Below, piece after piece: positions 58,186 to 64,000 of a stretch of DNA of 64,000 nucleotides. Every line of letters begins with the position of its first letter. The first letter of the stretch is position 1. The DNA is from Listronotus oregonensis (taxonomy: Eukaryota > Arthropoda > Insecta > Coleoptera > Curculionidae): positions 62,001 to 126,000 of the forward strand of contig JAHBCN010001333.1 of assembly GCA_019359885.1 (NCBI GenBank), given 5' to 3'. The notes beneath the pieces were generated by a model that was not told where the DNA came from, did not search any database, and was given only the letters and a program-made list of their open reading frames with translations. The position numbers were made by a program, and so were the translations under genes.

Positions 58186-59345
58186 GGGAGAGATCAGCCA
58201 CCTGTATCTCCTATGCATATTCATGTTTAACGGTAATATAAACATGAATTATTGTAATCGCATAATAATTTGACTAAACCCGTTAATTTCGATAAAAAAA
58301 CAATAAACAATTATTCACGGATTGTAAACAGGTGTTAAAATTTTAGTCAATATGCACGCTGCCCACATAGTGTTAAAAAAATAAAGAGACAAAACAAGTT
58401 GTTTTGCGAGCTTGGAGAATTTCCGTTTCCTTTATTAAAAATAAACTGATAACTTTTGTTGATAAAAATGTTACTATGATCGTTACAAAATTAGAATTAT
58501 ACCGGCTGTCAATAGAAGTATTGCACACATTTTTGCTCAGTTGCTATAAAAGATATAGTTTTAAAATTTGGGATGCATATATGGGGTGTAAATAGACAAC
58601 TTTTTTTTTAATTTTTTGGTCTTTTTTTCCGAAACCAAAAAGAAAAATGCAGAATGGTGGATATTTTTCTGTCGGTTAAAAAACCCACTTTGTTGGTAAT
58701 GTTAAATAGGTACCACTTAAAATATTTTAGAACATTTACATCAAAAGTGGCATTTTAAATAAAAAATGTTGTAAATTCTTTTAAAAACGAATAAATAACC
58801 CCTTTACGTTGGTTATTTGTGCAATTTATTTTTAAAAAAATTATTGACTGCGCCACGTTACCGCAAAATTAAATTTAGCAAAAATACTTCCCATGCCGCT
58901 ATTTGGAAGACAAAGAGCCTTTTGTGTTATATCGTTATATAGAGAATTTTAAGGTAGTTCACTATTAAAACGGCTTTTCTTAAGAATTAAATAAAATTGA
59001 AATATGGAGTTATAGTCCAGGCAGTCAAGCATTTCACCTCCGAATTTTTTATATATGCACCGATTTATTTAAAATTCTGACAGATGATAGATGGATGGTC
59101 GAAAAGTAAAAACAATATGGTGCCGATGTGAGCAACCACCCTTGGGGGGAATGCCACTCCTTCTCGGGTGGGCAATTTTTTCCCCAAAAATTTCCCCAAA
59201 TCGATAGATGAGCAAATTTGAAATAAAAAAAGTATTCAAGTTTTTTTGCCGGGGATCAATAGTTTTTTTAATTATTCGCAATTGAAAAGTGCGATTTTTT
59301 TGTTAAAAAACCTTATTTTTCAATTGTTTTTTTCGCAAACTCTGT
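58186..59345. repeat. Non-coding stretch with repeat family B and A/C fragments
   Basis: At about 59130-59345 lies family B (CCTTCTCGGGTGGGCAATTT, ATTATTCGCAATTGAAAA). At about 58950-59060 a block ending CAGGCAGTCAAGC...CCGAATTTTTTATATATGCA is the inverse of 61545-61600. A 63-codon frame at 58404 has no recognised motif. Confidence 0.55.
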
Positions 59346-59350
59346 AATTA

Positions 59351-59367
59351 NNNNNNNNNNNNNNNNN
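59351..59367. other. Assembly gap (17 N)
   Basis: Seventeen ambiguous bases. They cut the RNase H domain of the non-LTR element on the right from unrelated repeat on the left, so the true gap size and join are unknown. Confidence 1.
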
Positions 59368-61071
59368 TTTTTATTTTTGTGATAAAAAGCACAGCCTGTT
59401 TTTTTGTTTAGAACTGATCCATCCGTAAAAATCTGTTCATAGTTTTCCCAAGTAGTGGCTTGTTGCTCTAAAAAGTCTTGTTTTAGAATGATATTATTTT
59501 TACAATTTGAGTTACGAATGATAACTTTAGGTGTGGCATTCTATTGCAGAATAGCTTAATTGAAAGTAAGGTAACGTTTTGTCACTATATAATTTGCGTC
59601 TTTACTCTGGGTTATCCAGGAATAACTCTGTACAAGCATTGGCAGTTTTTTAACTTTCCAATATGGGTGTGTAAAACACAAAATAGTAAGTTGGTTAATT
59701 TTATTTATTAAGATGCTATCTTTAGATATTAGCTTTAAGAGTAGTTTATCCGATGTGAATTTTCTTCTAAGGTCTAATGGTGGTTCTTGTGTTTCTGCTT
59801 CAATAGCGAGTATAGGTGTGCTCTTTAGGAAACCCACGCTTTGTCTTAGACATTTGTTTTTAATTGTTTCTATTTTGTTTAGGTGGGTTTGCGCAGCTGA
59901 TCCATAAAGTACACTGGAAAAGTCCAAAATTGAGCGGACATAAGCGTTATAAAAAAGAAGACAGATGTTGGGATCGGCCCCCCATTTCTTATGACTAAAG
60001 GCTCTTATGACATTTAAACCATTTTCTGTTCTTTTAATTAAGTATTGTATGTGGTCTTTCCAGTTTAATTTTTTGTCCATATAAACTCCTAGATATTTGA
60101 CGGTTGTCTTGTGGGGAAATATTACGTCACCTAGTTTTATGGAGTTTGGTTCTTGTTTTCGACTTCTTGAGAAATTACATAATACTGTTTTTTCTATTGA
60201 TAAGTTAAGTCCATTTTTATTCATCCAAGTTAGTGTTTGACCAAAGGGTACTTGCAATTTTTCCTTGTTCATTTCTAGAGATTTAGATGTCGAATAAATA
60301 CATATATCGTCAGCATATTGAAGTATATTGACATCGCTGTCTTCGAATTCTTTCTCCAAGTCATATGTATAAATTGTATAGAGAAGTGGGCTTAGTATAC
60401 TGCCTTGAGGTAGTCCAATTTTTGCTTCTTTTGGTTCTGATAGTCCTTCATCCGTCCGTATAAAAATTCGGCGGCAATGATAAATGTCATAGATATTTTT
60501 AATTAACATATGTGGAAGTCCCATTCTCTTCAATTTGTCAACTAGTATATTATATGCACATTGTCATACGCTCCCTTGAATATCTAGGAAGATTGCCGAT
60601 GTACACTGGTTTTTTGTAAAACCCAATTGAATATTGTTGTCAGGTTTACAATAGCCTCCTGTATTGGTGTTCCTTGTTAAGCAAATTGTTTTGAAACAAT
60701 TTAGATTTACCCATCCAAATTTCAAGTCTGTTTTTAATTAGTCGTTCGTATGTTTTAAGAGGGCAGGATGCTAACGCAATAGGTCGTTTTGATGACGCAA
60801 GGTGTTCTGGTTTTCCTGGTTTGTTGATAGGTACAATAATATATTCTTTCCATTCTTTTGGAATAGGATGTGTTCCTGAAAATATGTTATTAAATATTTG
60901 AAGTAAGGTTTTTTTTGCGATTTCCGGCAGGTTGAAAAACATGGAATAATGTAAATGATCTATACCAGGTGCTGAATTGTTATTTTCTTTTAATGCTCTC
61001 TGTAGTTCTTTCATGGTAAAAGGTTTTTCTAAGAATGGATCATTGTTATAATTTGAGTAGGGTGTAGACAA
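59368..61071 (-). mobile_element. Non-LTR retrotransposon, reverse transcriptase and start of RNase H
   Basis: Minus strand. The N-terminal RT part (61071-60646) has ALKENNNSAPGIDHLHYSMF and WKEYIIVPINKPGK. After a frameshift near 60600, FLDIQGAYDNV (motif A, Asp) appears. The next frame (60533-59556) has GLPQGSILSPLLYTIYTYDL (motif B) and the catalytic YADD in ILQYADDICIYS, then TTVKYLGVYMDKKLNWKDHI. A further frame, 59560-59370, opens an RNase H domain (IFTDGSVLNKKTG) before the N gap. RT plus RNase H points to the I/R1-like side of the non-LTR tree. It is 5'-truncated at about 61071 and inactive. Confidence 0.9.
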
Positions 61072-61079
61072 TTTAAAAT

Positions 61080-62430
61080 AATTTCAAGTAGAGATAATAA
61101 ACTGTAATACTAAAATTACGCAAAATCTAAAAATTGGCAGTCATTAGATATTTTTTTATTTTATTTTCTGCAAAGGGGTAGTTTTTAGGGGTTGAAAAGT
61201 GGTAACTAATAATTTTATTAAAATGTTATGAATTTTTTCCAGTAAAATTGCAATTGTAATGTCACAAATCGTTAAAAGATTTTTTTCTATATTATTTTCA
61301 TCAAAAGGGTAGTTTTTAAAGATTCTTAAGGGTTGATATTTTAAAATACAGCAATTTTATATTGTACAATACGTTAGGATATTTATAAAAGACATCTGAA
61401 TCGAAAAAAAGCCGAAAAATCTATAAAATCTATTTTTTCGATAAGGGGTGGTTTTCACCCCTTAAAAACAATTTGCACACCTGCGACCATATAGATTTTG
61501 ATATGGAGGGTAAGATAAGCTTAATTCCAAATTTTCAAGAAAATCGGTGTATATATAAAAAATTCGGAGGTATGACACTATTTTGAGCTTGACTGCCTGC
61601 ACTATTAATAATGTCTTTTATCTAACCAAAAAAACGAAATTTTTGTATCGTCTGTGAAACGAGATCCTGACAATGAAAATGTGCAAAATTAACATTATCG
61701 ATATCTGTCATGTATGAAAGCAATGCATCCATTTCAGGATATCTTGAAAACGGTTCCTTTATATAACTAAAAAAAAAAAAAAAAAAATTGTATCGTCTGT
61801 AAAACGAGATATTGACAGTCAAATTGTGCATAATTAACACTGTCGATATTTGTCATGTATGAAAGCCATGCATTCATACCGTAATATCTTAAAAACGGTT
61901 CTTACAATTTTTTTTAAACTAATACAAAATAAATTAAAGTGTTGGAAAATTTAAAAAATCCTGATTTTTTTTATCGTTTTGATAAAAAGATATTGATATT
62001 TGAAAGTTTACATAGGTCTGTTTGATATTAAGAAATAGTATACACTATTTTATCCTTTTTTACGTAAGCGCTCTTAGGAAAGGTGTATTTCAGGACTAGG
62101 TGGGTCCAAAAAATGTAAAATATTACCGAATAACCAATAGACTTCATGTGTTGTGTACAGTCTCCTAAAAAAATAATATTTTCCAGCATTGAAAACCTCT
62201 AACTTTTGGTAAAGCGTATTTGATCTTATTTGGAACAGTGCTGGATTTGTGATCCATTTAAAATACTCATCATAAATCAAAATAAAATAGGAAAAAAAAT
62301 TATCCGTACTGGTACTAGTCAAGGGAATCCCGACCCGTTCAACAATCAATTTTTGTTGGAGATGGGCGAGTTCGGCGCGGATCCCAATCTGGATTTGACT
62401 TGTGGACGGGCCAGGCTTTACTTACTATAA
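61080..62430 (-). repeat. Dispersed repeats C and A (copy 3)
   Basis: About 61170-61590 carries family C text (AAGGGGTGGTTTTCACCCCT, GATAAGCTTAATTCCAAATT). About 61600-62430 is family A in reverse orientation (AGTCTCCTAAAAAAATAATA, GGTACTAGTCAAGGGAATCC, GACTTGTGGACGGGCCAGGC). Inside the latter, 61790-61870 repeats 61640-61720 (TGTCATGTATGAAAGC), a local duplication. Confidence 0.65.
62013..62125. mobile_element. Decayed copy of the TTATTTAGAAATAG MITE
   Basis: GTCTGTTTGATATTAAGAAA and ATACACTATTTTATCC match the left part of 4731-4780. The right arm is recognisable only as AAAAATGTAAAATATTACCG. Confidence 0.5.
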
Positions 62431-62431
62431 G

Positions 62432-64000
62432 CAGGGTTCGCAGATATATATCAGCTGATATATATCATGATATATATCACGATATATATCATGATATTTT
62501 CACCTCAATAAATATCAAAAATCTTGATACATATCAAAGATGAAAAATTATTAATTTTGCAACAAACCGGCAACTCCGCACGCTTAAACAACGGCCGGTG
62601 GTCAGGTATTTACAGGCCGTATTGCGTGTAAAAAAAGGGAAATACTGGTAAGTGGGCAAAATGCAAAGTGTGTGGAGCTAAAATGCAGGGTATACAACAG
62701 AGACTAATTAAGCATCATGAAATATGTGAAAGTAATGAGACAAGAGATAATAGGTGTTAATGAAGAAAACGTCTCGCAAGCTCAGGTTACAGAGGGTCCT
62801 CAAAATGTATTTCAGAGCCTATTAACCAACCAAAGAGGGTTTTTGCGGCAAATCGGCAGACTGTTACTATCACTAAAAAAGGTAGGCTTTTATTTTTTTC
62901 TATTATATGCTTATTTTGTTTTAAATATGCGATGACTATAAAAACAATGCTCTAATTTTTTTCTTGTTAAAAAATAAAATTTTTAAGCGAAACTCTTTTG
63001 TTTTCTCATAGGTAATGAGAAAGCTGTAATCGCTGTAAATTTCATTTTTTCTCATGTCTTGACGTTTTTTGGTCTAAGTAACATAAAAAAATGTTTGATT
63101 TTTTTTTCTTTATCTGTGCGTGTGTTCGCGTTTTTTATTGTTTGTAGTCGTCAAATTTTTTTAATTACACTGATTTAAAATGATTGTATTATATTGATTA
63201 ATTTTTGTTTTAGATAAGCTATCCAAAGAAGATCAGCCACCCAATAAAAAATGCAAACCAACATCCTCTAGTAAGCTGAATCTTATCAAAGATAATGCAG
63301 TAATTGCAACATCATCACAATATTCAAAAGAAATAAATTTACAAATAGCAACATATTTTTATGCCACTAATACCCCCTTTTCCCATGCTGACAATCCTTA
63401 TTTTCAAAAAATTTGCAATATTCTTAGACCTGGTTATGGGACCCCTTCCAGTCGAAAAATAGCTGGCGAGCTATTGGATCAAGTGCATTGCACAGTGCTG
63501 GAAAAAACTAAATAAAATTTAAAAGATACAAATTTGTCTATGTCATTAGATGGGTGGTCTAACGTTCATAATGAACCAATTATTTGCTGTTCTGTCATGA
63601 CAGCATATGGAGAGTCATTTTTAATAAAAACTATTGACACATCGGGGCATCTACATACTGCTGAATATTTAAAAGATATAGCAGTTGAGGCAATAACTGA
63701 AACTAACAGGTTATTTAATGCTAAGGTGACAAGTTTAGTAACTGATAATGCCGCAAATGTGTCAAAAATCAGACGACTAGTAGAGACTGTGCCAGGAATG
63801 GATATTATTCAATATGGATGTTCAGCCCATATTCTACACTCCGATATTCAGATAGTAGGACTTATGGAGCACATTATTAAGGTTATAAAGTATAATAGAA
63901 ATACATATCTTCCAGCAGCCTGGTATAAAAAAGCCAAAGGAAAAAAAGGTAATTATTCCACAAGAAGTCCGTTGGAACACTGCAACTGATGCCATAGAAG
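62432..64000 (+). mobile_element. hAT element, 5' part (continues past window)
   Basis: This begins CAGGGTTCGCAGATATATAT, followed by an array of GATATATATC palindromes (62441-62500), which would serve as subterminal repeats. A BED-finger/hAT transposase pseudogene follows. It is inserted at the edge of repeat A copy 3. The right end and target duplication are outside the window. Confidence 0.75.
62645..63989 (+). pseudogene. hAT transposase with BED finger and DUF659-type domain, broken
   Basis: A BED-type zinc finger fragment is at 62647-62735: GKWAKCKVCGAKMQG...RLIKHHEIC. After a frameshift near 62830 the frame ...RQTVTITKK splices at 62881|GTAGGC to 63214 (TTTTAG|AT), restoring KDKLSKEDQPPNKKCKP. 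The next exon reads ATYFYATNTPFSHADNPYF, LRPGYGTPSSRKIAGELLD, then an in-frame TAA at 63513-63515. After that come SLDGWSNVHNEPIICCSVMT and VTSLVTDNAANVSKIRRL with GCSAHILHSDI, typical of DUF659/hAT transposases. A shift near 63950 leads to IPQEVRWNTATDAIE, the conserved R-W-NT block. Decay is moderate. Confidence 0.85.

Noticed and set aside
58404..58595. 63-codon plus-strand frame as a small gene
   Set aside because: No similarity recognised, no initiation or splice context, and it lies in repeat-rich, error-prone sequence.

Overview
This is a eukaryotic nuclear window and almost certainly an insect one. It is very AT-rich, its genes carry short GT-AG introns, and it is packed with transposon families typical of insect genomes: mariner/Tc1, P element, hAT, pogo, non-LTR retrotransposons, a tRNA-derived SINE and many MITEs. 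I cannot name the species. No CRISPR array, operon or prokaryotic signal is present.

Only three host genes can be supported, and most of their exons are too short to stand out as long open frames. (1) LSm3, a subunit of the U6-snRNA-binding LSm ring, lies on the minus strand (14676-15289, three exons, 101 codons plus stop). (2) Rpp38, the L7Ae-family subunit of RNase P/MRP, lies on the plus strand (16197-17371, three exons, 353 codons plus stop). These two RNA-processing genes are divergent, about 0.9 kb apart. (3) An SLC17-type (sodium/phosphate cotransporter-like, MFS) gene lies on the minus strand from 47743 down to 23955. Seven exons chain in phase into about 471 codons. Only the first exon, with the start codon, was not found. 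Two of its introns are about 0.1 kb, one is 0.8 kb, and three are swollen to 4-9 kb by transposons.

Layout. 0.1-1.2 kb: 3' fragment of a non-LTR retrotransposon; a sister copy sits at 35.2-36.6 kb. 4.7-12.5 kb: a transposon cluster made of a MITE, a mariner-type element whose inverted repeats include the start of its own transposase gene, and a structurally complete but decayed P element with a THAP-domain transposase. 12.5-18 kb: the LSm3/Rpp38 gene island. 18-23.5 kb: hAT MITE, possible piggyBac relic, pogo/Tigger element, hairpins and a GC-rich MITE. 24-48 kb: the SLC17 gene, whose introns hold a roughly 5.8 kb imperfect palindrome, a Tc1 element, two further long inverted repeats, AT microsatellites and two non-LTR fragments. 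48-51 kb: another fold-back, a hAT MITE and a SINE. 51.7-54.8 kb: a stretch made almost only of homopolymer runs, which I regard as a consensus or assembly artefact; the flanks (about 46.3-46.9 and 50.6-58.1 kb) show milder signs of the same problem. 55-61 kb: mariner, IS630-like and non-LTR relics around a 17-base N gap. 62.4 kb to the end: the 5' part of a hAT element with a BED finger and a DUF659-type transposase, cut by the window edge.

The most unusual feature is the abundance of long, diverged inverted repeats, many nested, in and around the introns of one gene. I found no new multi-gene system. The best candidates for something undescribed are the large intronic palindrome and the mariner element with coding inverted repeats.
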